DNA of 64,000 nucleotides from an uncultured Helicobacter sp. GTDB taxonomy: Bacteria; Campylobacterota; Campylobacteria; Campylobacterales; Helicobacteraceae. The notes under the pieces are model-generated. The model did no database searches, had not been told where the DNA came from, and was given only the letters and a program-made list of their open reading frames with translations. The stretch's first letter is position 1; each line of letters begins with the position of its first letter. The DNA lies in contig NZ_CALERY010000003.1 of NCBI RefSeq assembly GCF_937906905.1, forward strand, positions 53,553 through 117,552. The letters run 5' to 3'. Positions 24,325-33,282 of this stretch are shown one piece after another. The position numbers were made by a program, and so were the translations under genes.

Positions 24325-26259
24325 CTAGATTTTGCACTCATCAAGCGCACGCATAGCTTGCTCGATAGCCGTGTGTAAATATGCTTCCCAGCTTGCATCT
24401 GAATTAGCAATAGCGATATTGCCACAGACTTTTCGCGCCGCTTTTATGGTGGCTTTGCTTTGCTTGGGGTCATCATAGAGTGAGTTGTAGCTATACGCAT
24501 AGCAATGCCCCCAGCGATTTAGCGTAATAGCCTGCACATGCTCTCTCCTAAATCCAGCATGTCCAAGCATTGCTTCCAAATGCGCTAGCGTCATGGATTC
24601 TAGCGCAGAAAACGGCGTGTTTAGAAGTGTGTGGCGTGTGAGGCGCGCATAGTCTCTGGCAGTGAGCGTAGCAGGATCAATGCTGGGGTCATTGAGGCGT
24701 ATGGGCGAGCCAATCATATGCAGACAGATTGGTTTTCTAGGGTCGCGTGGGTGCTTGTAAGCGCCCATATCCACAGGGTAGTCGAGCTTGGTATTGACAT
24801 AGAAAGATTTTGGCGCATAGATATCATGCACGCCAAGTTTAGTGAAACACTCCCAATTTGAAAGTAAGACTTTAGTATAGATGAGCGAGGTTTTGACACA
24901 TTGTGCGAGCGCAGATTTCTGTCCATTACCTAGCTCTGGGACAATGTATGGGATCATGGCGTTGTAATTTGCCATGATGACCTTGCGAGCAAATACCTTG
25001 CGAAGCTGCTTTGTCGCTGCATCACCATAGACAATCTCCGCGCCTCCATTGACATTTTGCACACGGAGTGCGGTGGAGCGTAAGCGTATCCTACAAGGCG
25101 TATCAGGGAGATCGAGCTTACTATAATCAAATTCCGCTAGCAGCACACTCTCAGGCGTAGGCTCACAAGGGGCAATATGCGGAAGCAGGCGCTTAACCAT
25201 GAGGCGTGCGAGAGAGGCATTGCCATCTGGGAAGTGGTGGATATAGGGCTCTTGGAGTGGGTTATGTGATGGTTTTGCCCCCATACCAAACCCCGGAAGC
25301 GCGCACTCTATGGCTTCCTCACATGAGATCATTTCTATCCCAAGTGCGGTAAAATCATCGCTTATCCCATCAAAAAAGCTTAGTGCAAGCGGAGAGAGTT
25401 TTACGCGCTCTTGGAGAAATTTCCTATAGCTCGTGGAAGCAAGGTAAGCGCGCTTTTGCTTGCCTTTCAAGTCTGCTAGATAGTCCTTGGAATCTGTGAG
25501 CAATTCCAGCAGCATAGCTCTATCGCTCTCTGGCATAGGGAAATCCCCCACAAACTCTGCGAGACTTCGCGCATTGTGTTTGCCCTCGGGGATTGTGTCA
25601 TCGATTATCGTGCGAGGATCACCGCTTACAAGCTTATCTGTCCCAAAATGCTGTTTGCTGAAAAATACTCCGCGCGAGAGCCCCAAGTCTGGGTAAAAAT
25701 CCCTATCAAAGCAGCGCGCAAGCGCATCGATATCCACGCCAAGATCTTGTAAAAATGCTTTGACTCTCTTGCTATAAAGTGCGTTTGGCGATTGGAGCGA
25801 CTCGCTGCCGCCATAGGTGAGAATCTGTCCATTTGGTGTAGCGAACTCATTGCGTTTGGCATGTCCGCCAAAGTCCTTATGGCTATCAAGGATCAAGCTT
25901 TTTGCCCCAGCGCCTGCTCGCTTGTGAAAAAGTGTAGCCGCGCTTAGCCCACTAAGCCCAGCTCCTACTACGACTAAATCATAATGCTCCTGCACAGGCA
26001 AGCTAGAGAAATCATACTGCGCGCCATCACGCAAGGCATGAGCAAAAACATAGCTCTCATCATCGCTCCCCACAAGTCCTTGAAACATTGGAGGATAAGT
26101 GTGTGGGTGGTTTGGTATAGCGGGGGGGGAAGTTGGGGTAAATGGGGGCTTGGAGGCATTAGGCTTAGCAGGGCTAGATTCTGCTGCTAGAATCTCTAGG
26201 GGCGTCATGCCTGCCACGACAGCCACAGCCATACCATTGATAAAATCTCTGCGCGTCAT
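24325..26259 (-). CDS. Tat-exported FAD oxidoreductase, spermidine dehydrogenase-like
   Basis: A flavin amine oxidase-fold protein that resembles Pseudomonas SpdH, which cleaves spermidine at its secondary amine. The start at 26259 gives MTRRDFINGMAVAVVAG, a twin-arginine type signal; AAGGAG stands six bases upstream. After a Pro-rich linker (about 25-60) come YPPMFQGLVGSDDESYVFAHALRDG and the FAD site DLVVVGAGLSGLSAATLFHK, then GGHAKRNEF. The C-terminal FAD block RWGHCYAYSYN is present. A longer start at 26280 lacks support. Eight C residues on the coding strand (26122-26129 on the plus strand) lie in the linker. Substrate identity is inferred. Confidence 0.8.
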   Translation of the reverse strand: MTRRDFINGMAVAVVAGMTPLEILAAESSPAKPNASKPPFTPTSPPAIPNHPHTYPPMFQGLVGSDDESYVFAHALRDGAQYDFSSLPVQEHYDLVVVGAGLSGLSAATLFHKRAGAGAKSLILDSHKDFGGHAKRNEFATPNGQILTYGGSESLQSPNALYSKRVKAFLQDLGVDIDALARCFDRDFYPDLGLSRGVFFSKQHFGTDKLVSGDPRTIIDDTIPEGKHNARSLAEFVGDFPMPESDRAMLLELLTDSKDYLADLKGKQKRAYLASTSYRKFLQERVKLSPLALSFFDGISDDFTALGIEMISCEEAIECALPGFGMGAKPSHNPLQEPYIHHFPDGNASLARLMVKRLLPHIAPCEPTPESVLLAEFDYSKLDLPDTPCRIRLRSTALRVQNVNGGAEIVYGDAATKQLRKVFARKVIMANYNAMIPYIVPELGNGQKSALAQCVKTSLIYTKVLLSNWECFTKLGVHDIYAPKSFYVNTKLDYPVDMGAYKHPRDPRKPICLHMIGSPIRLNDPSIDPATLTARDYARLTRHTLLNTPFSALESMTLAHLEAMLGHAGFRREHVQAITLNRWGHCYAYSYNSLYDDPKQSKATIKAARKVCGNIAIANSDASWEAYLHTAIEQAMRALDECKI

Positions 26260-26443
26260 ACAAACTCCTTTGCTGCTCACAAATATCCAATATATGCTAA
26301 AAGTTGCGTGCCATAAAGCAAGACAAGTGAAGAAATAGGCTTCAATCCTAGCTGGGCAAGATAAATGGCAGGCTAATATTGTTTGAGGCTGGGGTTTGTA
26401 AATCCCTGCGCTACGCGCTTCCTACTGCAAATCTTACTATGTT

Positions 26444-29191
26444 TTAGCCTTGCTTTCTCTTGGCAAGAAACTGCGATCGCAAGGCGATGAGCTGACTAGA
26501 ATCGCTTGGGAGATCTTGCGCACTAAGCCATGTGATAAACTCCCGCTCAAACGCGCTGCTAGTCTTTGGTTTAGGCACTTTGTGACTCTGGATTGTGCGC
26601 TCGATGATTGCGCGTGCAGCTTTCCATGCGCGATAGTATGGGGATTTGATTTTTAGCATGAAGCCACTGCTATCCTCTAGGACAAACCCCTCGATAAATC
26701 CATCTGCCCTATCTCCGCTACCATAGAGCATGGATTCTGGGTTGTATGGTTGCATAAGATCTGTGGGGTGTGTGGATTCTAGGGATAAGAATTTTTGAGC
26801 GGCAAAATCCATGCTATGCAAATCAACAAACGCCATAAACTCCTCCCAGCAGTTAAGATCTTTTAGGCGCTCTTTCACATCAAATCCAAACTCCCGCCCA
26901 AACTCCACTAGCGCACCATAATCGTGTTTTTTGAACTGCTGCGAGTTTTCAATCATATCAAGTAGGATAGCTCTAGTTGTGTCATACGCTATGATATGTG
27001 GATCTCGCACTGGGTCGATGATTTCAAACACAAGGCTCACATCAAGCTGGCGCAGCCTTGCAAAAAGCCTAGATTCTAGCTCGTTGTAATGTATGCCAAG
27101 ATGTTTAGCATGCTTTTCTAGCGAGGCGGTAATAATCTCGCGCGCAATCGATGCGTAGGGGCTTAGCGCATCGGATTTGGAGGTGATGAAAAGCTTATGC
27201 GCATAGAGATTGCGTAGCGCAGAATCTGTGCTAGAGTCTTTATCATAAGGCATGCTAGAATCTAGCGTAGAGCCTGGATTTTCTATGTTGGATTCTGGAT
27301 TCTTATGGTGGGGGTTTGCGCTTAGGATTCCTAGGAAGCCATTTTCTTTCGCATATACGCGCACAGGGTAGGCGAGATTCTCGTGCAAAGCATTTAGACT
27401 GCTTTCCTCGCGCTCGCCAAGGTTGAAAAATTTCTCATAGCTACGCGCACAAATCTTGTAAGCATTTGTATCGATGAAAAGCCCGCGTGCTTTGCAAGTT
27501 ATGCTGCTCCACTGCTTGGTGAGAAATGCTTCTTTGGTGAAATTAAAGCTTGAAATCGTGCCAAATGCGCGCTCTTTGATAAGCGAGCTTGTGCGAAATT
27601 TCTCCACCAATGCAGCAATTTTGCGCGCTTGGTGGCGAGCAAGCAGGGCTTGATGGTTGTGTGTTTTCCCACTTTGGAGCATGATTTCGGCAAAGCCATC
27701 GCCGTGCTGCATGTATGAGAGCCATGACAATGACTCCAGGGGCAATGATTTTGTAGATTCTGCCGGATATATGGGTGTGGAGCGCGGAGCGTGTGTCATC
27801 TGCAAGGGAGTTTTGCTTAAGATACATGCACGCAGTGCCTTTCCAAACTCCACGCCCCCCTCCAGAGCGAAGCTGCGCCCATGCACGCGCGGGGCGTGCT
27901 TTTCTCTATTACGATGACCAAAGACTTGATAGACATTCTTTTGTGTGGTGGCCGCAAAGCTTTTGGCACTAGATTCCATATCCTCATATCCTCCGCTGCC
28001 ATAGATGAGTAGCTGGGTTGGGATTAGTAGGAGATTGTGCGGTAAGGTGCTTAGACCACCATGCGTGCAGAGCACGAGTTTGGAGTCAAATGTATAGTAG
28101 GCGCACTGGCGGAGCTTAGCATGGAGGCGGTGCGTGTCTTTGGGCGAGATTTTGGCGCTAGCAAGATCTCGCGCGGTAAATAGCGCAAACTCGCTACTAC
28201 CGAGATCCTCTCTCCCCCATTTATGCAGCCAGCGCTCGTGGTTTCCCTCAAGCAAGCAGATGTTTTTACACTCCATAATCGCAAGCAAAAATCGCACGAT
28301 TTGCGCATTCTCCACGCCACGATCAATATAATCGCCCAGAAAAATATAATACGCACGCTCATCGATAAGCTTACTGCACTCTTGCGTCGAGAATCCGCTC
28401 TGCTCTATGGCTTGGATAGCTGCACGCGCGCAGGCGTAAGGTGCGGTGGCATTGGTGAGCGCGAGCGTGCGCAAGAGATATTCCACCAGCACTTCAAAGC
28501 AGCCATGAATATCGCCGATGTGATGAATTTGCTCATAGGTGTTTAAATCTATGGGCTGCATGAGAAGTGTGCGGATAGTGGGGCTGGTGAGATGTTGCGC
28601 AGGTGGATTCTCGCTCTCATTTGCTTTGGCAAGATTTATCCCCGCCAAATCCTCTGGGTGCAGTAGCGTGTAGCGTGAGGGGAGAGGATTGGCAAGTGAG
28701 TCTTGCAAGCGCTCATACATGGAGCGCAAAATCGACTCTGGCACGGCTTTGTAGCCACGCTTGGCATTGCGCGTGAGAATCTCATCAAACCCCACACCGC
28801 TAAAGTCTAGCACCACCAGTCTATACCGATAGGTGCTAGCTAAGCTTTCATACGCTCGCAAGGCTTGGTGGCTAGTGTGTGTAGCATCAATAATCGTGAA
28901 ATCCCCTTGCTTGCAGCGCAGCTCTAGCAGCGTGAAAAGCATTTTCCAGATGTGCTTGTCGTTTTTTTGGCTAATGGCATACAGAGGAGAGTCATAGGTG
29001 GTGGGTGAGCACTGCGGGGCGCAAGATTTTGCACCAGAATCTCCCACGCTAGGGTATGGCAAGATGACAGGGCTGCTTGCCATGAGTCGCAGCGTATCTG
29101 GGCTAAGCGTGTAAGGCTCTAAGCCATGTGTGCGTATCCATGTGCTTTTCCCACTGGCTGGTAGCCCTCGCATGAGTAGAAGTGTGCGCAT
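26444..29191 (-). CDS. Trifunctional polynucleotide kinase-phosphatase-RNA ligase
   Basis: Predicted RNA-repair enzyme of 915 residues. The kinase domain (about 1-185) has the P-loop GLPASGKST (9-17), and LTRNAKRG (about 139-146) supplies likely Arg contacts. The binuclear metallophosphatase domain (about 215-470) has GDIHG (226-230), GDYIDRG (286-292), GNHE (316-319), THGG (376-379) and GHR (425-427). The ligase domain (about 485-915) has motif I KENG with K615 as the likely AMP-accepting lysine, FEIID (722-726), EGFVLED (834-840) and KIK (847-849). CKARGLFI and YEKFFNLGE before motif I recall T4 Rnl1. The domain order equals that of Clostridium thermocellum Pnkp, but no Hen1 methylase is adjacent. 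A Ser/Asp-rich stretch (about 630-660) may be a repeat insert. AAGGA lies seven bases before the ATG. A tRNA-Ile(CAU) gene lies 74 bases upstream on the same strand. Confidence 0.85.
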   Translation of the reverse strand: MRTLLLMRGLPASGKSTWIRTHGLEPYTLSPDTLRLMASSPVILPYPSVGDSGAKSCAPQCSPTTYDSPLYAISQKNDKHIWKMLFTLLELRCKQGDFTIIDATHTSHQALRAYESLASTYRYRLVVLDFSGVGFDEILTRNAKRGYKAVPESILRSMYERLQDSLANPLPSRYTLLHPEDLAGINLAKANESENPPAQHLTSPTIRTLLMQPIDLNTYEQIHHIGDIHGCFEVLVEYLLRTLALTNATAPYACARAAIQAIEQSGFSTQECSKLIDERAYYIFLGDYIDRGVENAQIVRFLLAIMECKNICLLEGNHERWLHKWGREDLGSSEFALFTARDLASAKISPKDTHRLHAKLRQCAYYTFDSKLVLCTHGGLSTLPHNLLLIPTQLLIYGSGGYEDMESSAKSFAATTQKNVYQVFGHRNREKHAPRVHGRSFALEGGVEFGKALRACILSKTPLQMTHAPRSTPIYPAESTKSLPLESLSWLSYMQHGDGFAEIMLQSGKTHNHQALLARHQARKIAALVEKFRTSSLIKERAFGTISSFNFTKEAFLTKQWSSITCKARGLFIDTNAYKICARSYEKFFNLGEREESSLNALHENLAYPVRVYAKENGFLGILSANPHHKNPESNIENPGSTLDSSMPYDKDSSTDSALRNLYAHKLFITSKSDALSPYASIAREIITASLEKHAKHLGIHYNELESRLFARLRQLDVSLVFEIIDPVRDPHIIAYDTTRAILLDMIENSQQFKKHDYGALVEFGREFGFDVKERLKDLNCWEEFMAFVDLHSMDFAAQKFLSLESTHPTDLMQPYNPESMLYGSGDRADGFIEGFVLEDSSGFMLKIKSPYYRAWKAARAIIERTIQSHKVPKPKTSSAFEREFITWLSAQDLPSDSSQLIALRSQFLAKRKQG

Positions 29192-29265
29192 ATAATTCCT
29201 TGGTGAAAATTTCTTTGCATTATACTAAGAAGCTTTGGATTCTTAAGTGAGAGCATATAGGTGAA

Positions 29266-29342
29266 TGGTGGATCTTGTAGGACTTGAACCTACGACCAAT
29301 CGGTTATGAGCCGAGTGCTCTGACCAGCTGAGCTAAAGATCC
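29266..29342 (-). tRNA. tRNA-Ile(CAU), lysidine type (or elongator tRNA-Met)
   Basis: Cloverleaf on the minus strand: acceptor GGATCTT/AAGATCC, D-arm GCTC/GAGC, anticodon loop CTCATAA with anticodon CAT at 29308-29306, TTGGTCG variable region, and T-arm with GGTTCAAGTCC. Discriminator A and CCA are encoded (29269-29266). The GGCTCATAACC anticodon arm, TTGGTCG and TTCAAGT details resemble E. coli tRNA-Ile2, whose C34 is changed to lysidine by TilS; elongator Met is the alternative. It is not initiator tRNA, since the anticodon stem lacks three G:C pairs at its base and the 1:72 pair is a normal G:C. Confidence 0.9.
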
Positions 29343-29438
29343 ATAAAGAGAAGATATACAAATAGCAAAATCATCGTAGAATCTAGTGTCTATCGAGCCA
29401 AATTTCGCCAGACTCGAGCTAGATTCTGTCTAAAACTT

Positions 29439-30563
29439 TCATGCTTTTCTATGTCTAGGAGAGCGCAAAAGCACCTTGAGAGGGTTGGCATTATAGCTGA
29501 AATTAAACCTAAAGGCAAGCAGGTTTTCCAGCAGTCCAAAGAGAATCATAAAGGTGATAAAGCTACTCCCCCCATAGCTAAAAAGTGGCAGTGGTATCCC
29601 TACCACAGGGGCAAGCCCAATTGTCATGGCGATATTGACCACCACATAGAAAAAGATCAGTAACGCAATTGCGCACGACATTGTCCGCAGGCGGTAGTCT
29701 TTGGGATCGATGAGCGAGAATGAAAGCACATGTATCGTGAGAAAGGCATAGAGGGCGATGAGTGCCACACCACCTAGCAGTCCATAGCGCTCGGAAAAAT
29801 ACGCGAAGATAAAGTCGCTCGTGGCGATTGGGAGAAATTTGAGCTGGGTCTGGGTGGAGTCCTCCTTTTTCTTGCCAAATAGTCCGCCTGACCCTATGGT
29901 GATAATGCTTTGCTGGACATGGTAGCTTGGCTTTTCTGCGATGAAGTCATGGATTCGCTTTTTCTGGTAGGGCTTGAGTGAGCCATAGATGAGCGGAGAA
30001 GCGATGAGAATGATTGCCAGCAGTCCTACCCAGATTTTGTAATTTACCCCGATGAGAAACAATGTCCCAAACCCGACAAACAGCACCACCAGCGCTGTGC
30101 CTAGATCGGGCTGCTTAAGAATTAGCACGAAAGGGATTAGAATGTAGGCGCTTAGGATTCCAAACTGCTTAAGCCCATAGCCCTCTGGGGGAGGTGGGTT
30201 ATTGTGGATATGCAGACCTAGCAGCAGGATAATGGCGATTTTCACAGGCTCGCTTGGCTGAAGTGAAAACGACCCAAAGCTTATCCAGCGTTGCGCGCCA
30301 AGCTGCTTTGTCCCGATAATATACACCAGCACCAGCAGCACGATACAAATCCAGTAAAAAATCACAATTGATTTATCCAACTGGCGGATAGGGATAAAAA
30401 ATGCCACGATAAACGCCCCAAGCCCGACGAAAATGTAAATTGTTTGTTTTAGATTCTGGGCGGGGCTAGTTTCGCCGATGAGGAGATAGGAAACAAGCAC
30501 AAAGGGAATGATGAGCAAGGGCAGCAAGATGTCAAAATGAATGAGAATCCGCCTATCAATCAT
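29439..30563 (-). CDS. rodA: Rod-shape glycosyltransferase RodA (SEDS family)
   Basis: Peptidoglycan polymerase of the elongation machinery, working with PBP2 in the inner membrane. About ten hydrophobic helices. Family blocks include GAQRWISFGSFSLQPSEPVKIAIIL, LKQPDLGTALVVL (with the catalytic Asp region), ITIGSGGLFGKK, TSDFIFAYFSERYGLLGG and the C-terminal GIPLPLFSYGGSS. The start at 30563 is chosen because AGGGGCG precedes it and helices begin soon after; the in-frame start at 30659 adds 32 polar residues without a ribosome site. It runs convergently toward nothing coding except the tRNA 97 bases further on. Confidence 0.94.
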   Translation of the reverse strand: MIDRRILIHFDILLPLLIIPFVLVSYLLIGETSPAQNLKQTIYIFVGLGAFIVAFFIPIRQLDKSIVIFYWICIVLLVLVYIIGTKQLGAQRWISFGSFSLQPSEPVKIAIILLLGLHIHNNPPPPEGYGLKQFGILSAYILIPFVLILKQPDLGTALVVLFVGFGTLFLIGVNYKIWVGLLAIILIASPLIYGSLKPYQKKRIHDFIAEKPSYHVQQSIITIGSGGLFGKKKEDSTQTQLKFLPIATSDFIFAYFSERYGLLGGVALIALYAFLTIHVLSFSLIDPKDYRLRTMSCAIALLIFFYVVVNIAMTIGLAPVVGIPLPLFSYGGSSFITFMILFGLLENLLAFRFNFSYNANPLKVLLRSPRHRKA

Positions 30564-30760
30564 GCTCGCCCCTGTGGTGTCTGTGGATTGCTTGCGTGTA
30601 TGTGCGCTTGGATTTGCGCTGGAAGCTGGGATTGTAGCACAGAAGCGCGGCTTTATCAAGCTTGCTTTTGCCGCGACTTTAGTCGGCTTAAAGCTGCTGC
30701 TTGCTAGAATCCAGTCTTGCGCATTTGCACATTATCAAAACCAAAAATAAAGGAGAGAGA

Positions 30761-31710
30761 ATGAGAATCTTATCAAGCATTGGTGCTATCGCGAGTGCTG
30801 TGCTATTTGCCCCCGCATTACAAGCGGAAGTAATTGATATGCGAGATAGCGCGCCAGCAGCCCAGCCAGCGTTTGTTGCGCCAGCAGCCACTTCAAGTCA
30901 GGCTTCACAGCCCCACCAATACGCTCCAAAAACCCCACAAAACGCCCAATATCCAGCACAAAATCAAAGCGCACCCTACTCAAATCAAGCTATCTCCAAT
31001 CAAAACACTTCTACCCCCCCCCCCCCCAACAGCAAACCAAGCAAGTTAAACAACTTCGCTCTGTGGGGCATGAATTTGGTATAGGCTATATCTTTAGCCA
31101 TTTTGACGCCCAACAAACTCAGCGACTGCCAATTAACTCAAATGTCAATCTAACACCCTCCACACAAGCATTTGCTCATGGTATCGAGCTGCTTCTTAAT
31201 ACCAACTACTATTTTCGTGGCGGCAATGGCGGACTAACCACAGGGTCAGGAATAGAGTATTTGCGTTTGCAATGGCAAGAGCCATTGCAAAGCTTTGGCT
31301 ATTCTTTGCCTAAAATTAAAACAGATGACATGATTTCAGCGTATGCATCTTTAGGTGGATTCTATGATGTGCTGCGTATGCAAGATAAAGCGTTGCGGAT
31401 TTTTGCGAGCGTGGGAGTGGAGATAAATTTTATTAAAGATGGGGTGTATGATGGGTATGAAGGTGGGGTAGCACCCTTGCAATGGGGGCTTTCTATGCCT
31501 ATTGTTGCTGGCTTTCGCTATATATTTGCAAACAATCGGCACGGAATAGAGATAGCACTAAAATATAATCCTGCAACTACAAATTATCGGCTTAAAAAAG
31601 ATGGCTACCACTACAATGGCTCATCTATCATCATCGATCCCACACTTGTCGCGACAAATGTTCATCGTGATTTTAGTCTTGGCGTGCGCTATGTGTATGA
31701 GTATCGATAG
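30761..31710 (+). CDS. Phase-variable outer-membrane protein, out of frame at poly-C
   Basis: Two pieces of one gene. Piece one (30761-31084) starts MRILSSIGAIASAVLFAPALQA, a clear Sec signal peptide, then a Pro/Gln/Ala-rich stretch. Piece two continues in another frame to 31710, with HEFGIGYIFSHFDAQ and alternating aromatic strands ending in DFSLGVRYVYEYR, typical of a Helicobacter outer-membrane beta-barrel (terminal aromatic strand). A run of 14 C (31014-31027) separates them. Fifteen or twelve C would join the frames, giving about 316 residues, so the gene reads as OFF. AAAGGAGAGAGA is the ribosome site. GCTAGAAT at about 30708 may be its extended -10. Function unknown; adhesion or porin roles are possible. 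Confidence 0.8.
31014..31027 (+). repeat. Poly-C tract (14 C), gene OFF
   Basis: Fourteen C residues in the Pro-rich linker of the outer-membrane protein. The frame is broken as read; one more or two fewer C restore it. Confidence 0.9.
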
Positions 31711-31719
31711 GATATGGGC

Positions 31720-32313
31720 ATGCAAGTGAAAATAATTACTAAAACAGCAGGTGCGCTAGCTTTAGCACTCTGCGTCATTTGTGCGGCTATGTTTAGTGGC
31801 TGTGTGCCAAAAAGTGCGCTGGATGGTGCATTTTGGGGCTATGAGCCTAGTAGGGAGTATGGGTTTGTAGCAGATTCTAGTGATGTAGGGGTTTTTACCA
31901 ATCCGCCTGCACATATCGCTAGAATCTATAGCCTTAGGGAAAATACATTTGTAGGCTCTGCTATCCGCTACAATATCACGCTACACACGCCAGATCAGGC
32001 ACAAGCTGGGTTTAGAGAGGGTATGTTTTTTGGATTCTCGCGACCGGGTGGGGCATTCGTGCTGGATATTATCCCAGGTAGCGCGCCCATCTACCTAAGC
32101 GCGATAACAGAAGCTAGGGTGAGCTTTAGCTTCATGCCAAAGGCTGGGCAGATTTATTGCGTGGCAAGCGGGATTGATATGGGGATTTTCATCGGGCGTC
32201 CGCGCTTCACGCTGCTAGAGAAGTCGCTTTGCAAGCAATACCTTGCAGAGTATTTCACCAAAGAATCTATGGAGCAATGGCAAGCAGATAAAGCGAGATT
32301 CTACAAGGAATAG
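31720..32313 (+). CDS. Lipoprotein of unknown function
   Basis: The N-terminus MQVKIITKTAGALALALCVI continues to a lipobox-like MFSGC (Cys about residue 28), so it is probably a lipid-anchored envelope protein. The mature part (about 170 residues) has no recognised domain. It contains alternating hydrophobic beta-like strands (YNITLHTP, FVLDIIPG, RVSFSFMP, QIYCVASG) and a helical charged tail. The start at 31720 is preferred over 31714, because AGGA lies seven bases before it and directly abuts the other ATG. It starts ten bases after the outer-membrane protein gene, so the two may work together. Confidence 0.75.
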   Translation: MQVKIITKTAGALALALCVICAAMFSGCVPKSALDGAFWGYEPSREYGFVADSSDVGVFTNPPAHIARIYSLRENTFVGSAIRYNITLHTPDQAQAGFREGMFFGFSRPGGAFVLDIIPGSAPIYLSAITEARVSFSFMPKAGQIYCVASGIDMGIFIGRPRFTLLEKSLCKQYLAEYFTKESMEQWQADKARFYKE

Positions 32314-32397
32314 TGCTTAGATTTGCTTGCAAGTAGGCTTATAATCATTAGCCCCTATCCTTGAGATTTTTCTAAAGTTGGTGCAGTCTTGGGCTGG

Positions 32398-33273
32398 CTA
32401 ATGAGAGATAAGGCGGCAGCGGTGGATATAGTCTTGTGGATTTGTGGCTTGCATAAGAGCTTGGCGCATACATACCCCAGAGATTGGCATATTTGCTAAA
32501 GCTGGCAGCGTCTCTAGGCTAATGCCGCCGATAGCGTAGAGCCCTTGTAGCGCAGGGCTAGAATCCACTTTTTCACACTCGGCTTGTTTTTCAAAAGTGG
32601 ATTCTAGGTTTTCAGTTTGTTTTGTAAAACTGCTTTGGGATTCTAAGATTGTGGAGTTTTCACGCCCAGCCTCTTTATATTCTTCTAGGATTCTAGGAAT
32701 TGCGGTGGGGACGAGGGAGCTTTGCAAAAATTGGGGAAGGTTAGCGACCTTAGCGGTCGTGCCTTTCACAATTTTTGCAACACTGCCGCATTGCTCACCC
32801 AAGACCGAATCCTTAGCAATAGCGATGATGGATTCTAGCAGCTTTAGCCCCTTTGGCTCCACCCCCTCCTTACACGCGCTAGCAAAAATATGCCCCACGA
32901 TGACATAATCCACCCACTCCCTAGCAGCCCTATACTCCTCCACACTATGCACAGAGACTCCAAGCGTGGCAAACTCCTGCCGCAAGTGCGGCAAATGCGC
33001 GATCTGTGAGCTTTGGCAGTGTAGGGCAGAGGCTTTAAGCTCTCTAGCCACTTCAATAAAAGAGTGCAAAATACACGCCACTCCTGCCCTAGCGCATATC
33101 GCTAGAGACTTCTGTGCTAGAGCGCGATACTCGCTAGCTTCCAGCTGCTTTTCACGCAGGATAATCGCCTTTACCCCACTTTGAGCTAGCAGCTCTATGC
33201 GCTCTAGTAAATCGCCCTTGCAAATCCTAGAATCTGTTATGGCGATGATTTGGTGGGGACCAGTGCGATCCAT
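32398..33273 (-). CDS. thiE: Thiamine phosphate synthase family protein with repeat insert
   Basis: Expected to join the thiazole and HMP-pyrophosphate halves to thiamine phosphate (or to be the TenI variant). LREKQL (about 37-42), VSVHSVEE (about 104-111), VIVGHIFASACKEGVEPKGL (about 120-139) and YAIGGI (about 244-249) are the phosphate and substrate-binding blocks. At 291 residues it is about 80 longer than usual. Residues about 153-241 are a foreign-looking stretch encoded by two palindromic elements (32559-32606 and 32722-32780), inserted before the last beta-alpha units of the barrel. The thiG-thiH neighbours support the thiamine role. Whether the insert spoils the fold is unknown. Confidence 0.85.
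   Translation of the reverse strand: MDRTGPHQIIAITDSRICKGDLLERIELLAQSGVKAIILREKQLEASEYRALAQKSLAICARAGVACILHSFIEVARELKASALHCQSSQIAHLPHLRQEFATLGVSVHSVEEYRAAREWVDYVIVGHIFASACKEGVEPKGLKLLESIIAIAKDSVLGEQCGSVAKIVKGTTAKVANLPQFLQSSLVPTAIPRILEEYKEAGRENSTILESQSSFTKQTENLESTFEKQAECEKVDSSPALQGLYAIGGISLETLPALANMPISGVCMRQALMQATNPQDYIHRCRLISH
32559..32606. repeat. Palindrome TAGAATCCACTTTT...AAAAGTGGATTCTA inside thiE
   Basis: Arms at 32559-32572 and 32593-32606 are 14-bp perfect complements around a 20-base loop. The product reads LESTF and EKVDSS on the thiE strand. The same arm recurs singly in truD, murD and intergenic DNA, suggesting a mobile or copied unit. Confidence 0.85.
32722..32780. repeat. Palindromic element, core type 3, inside thiE
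   Basis: Arms TTGCAAAAATTGGGGAAGG (32722-32740) and CCTTTCACAATTTTTGCAA (32762-32780) pair at 17 of 19 positions. Between them lies TTAGCGACCTTAGCGGTCGT, itself a small inverted repeat (GCGACC/GGTCGT). Same architecture as 35312-35373 but with a different core. It is read through in frame. Confidence 0.8.
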
Positions 33274-33282
33274 TAGCCAAGC

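Noticed and set aside
26122..26129. G8 tract in the spermidine dehydrogenase-like gene as a phase switch
   Set aside because: Eight bases is at the lower limit for frequent slippage and the frame is open; noted but not claimed.
29266..29342. tRNA gene as an integration site for a mobile island
   Set aside because: No integrase and no direct repeat of the tRNA 3' end was found nearby; flanking genes are ordinary or single.
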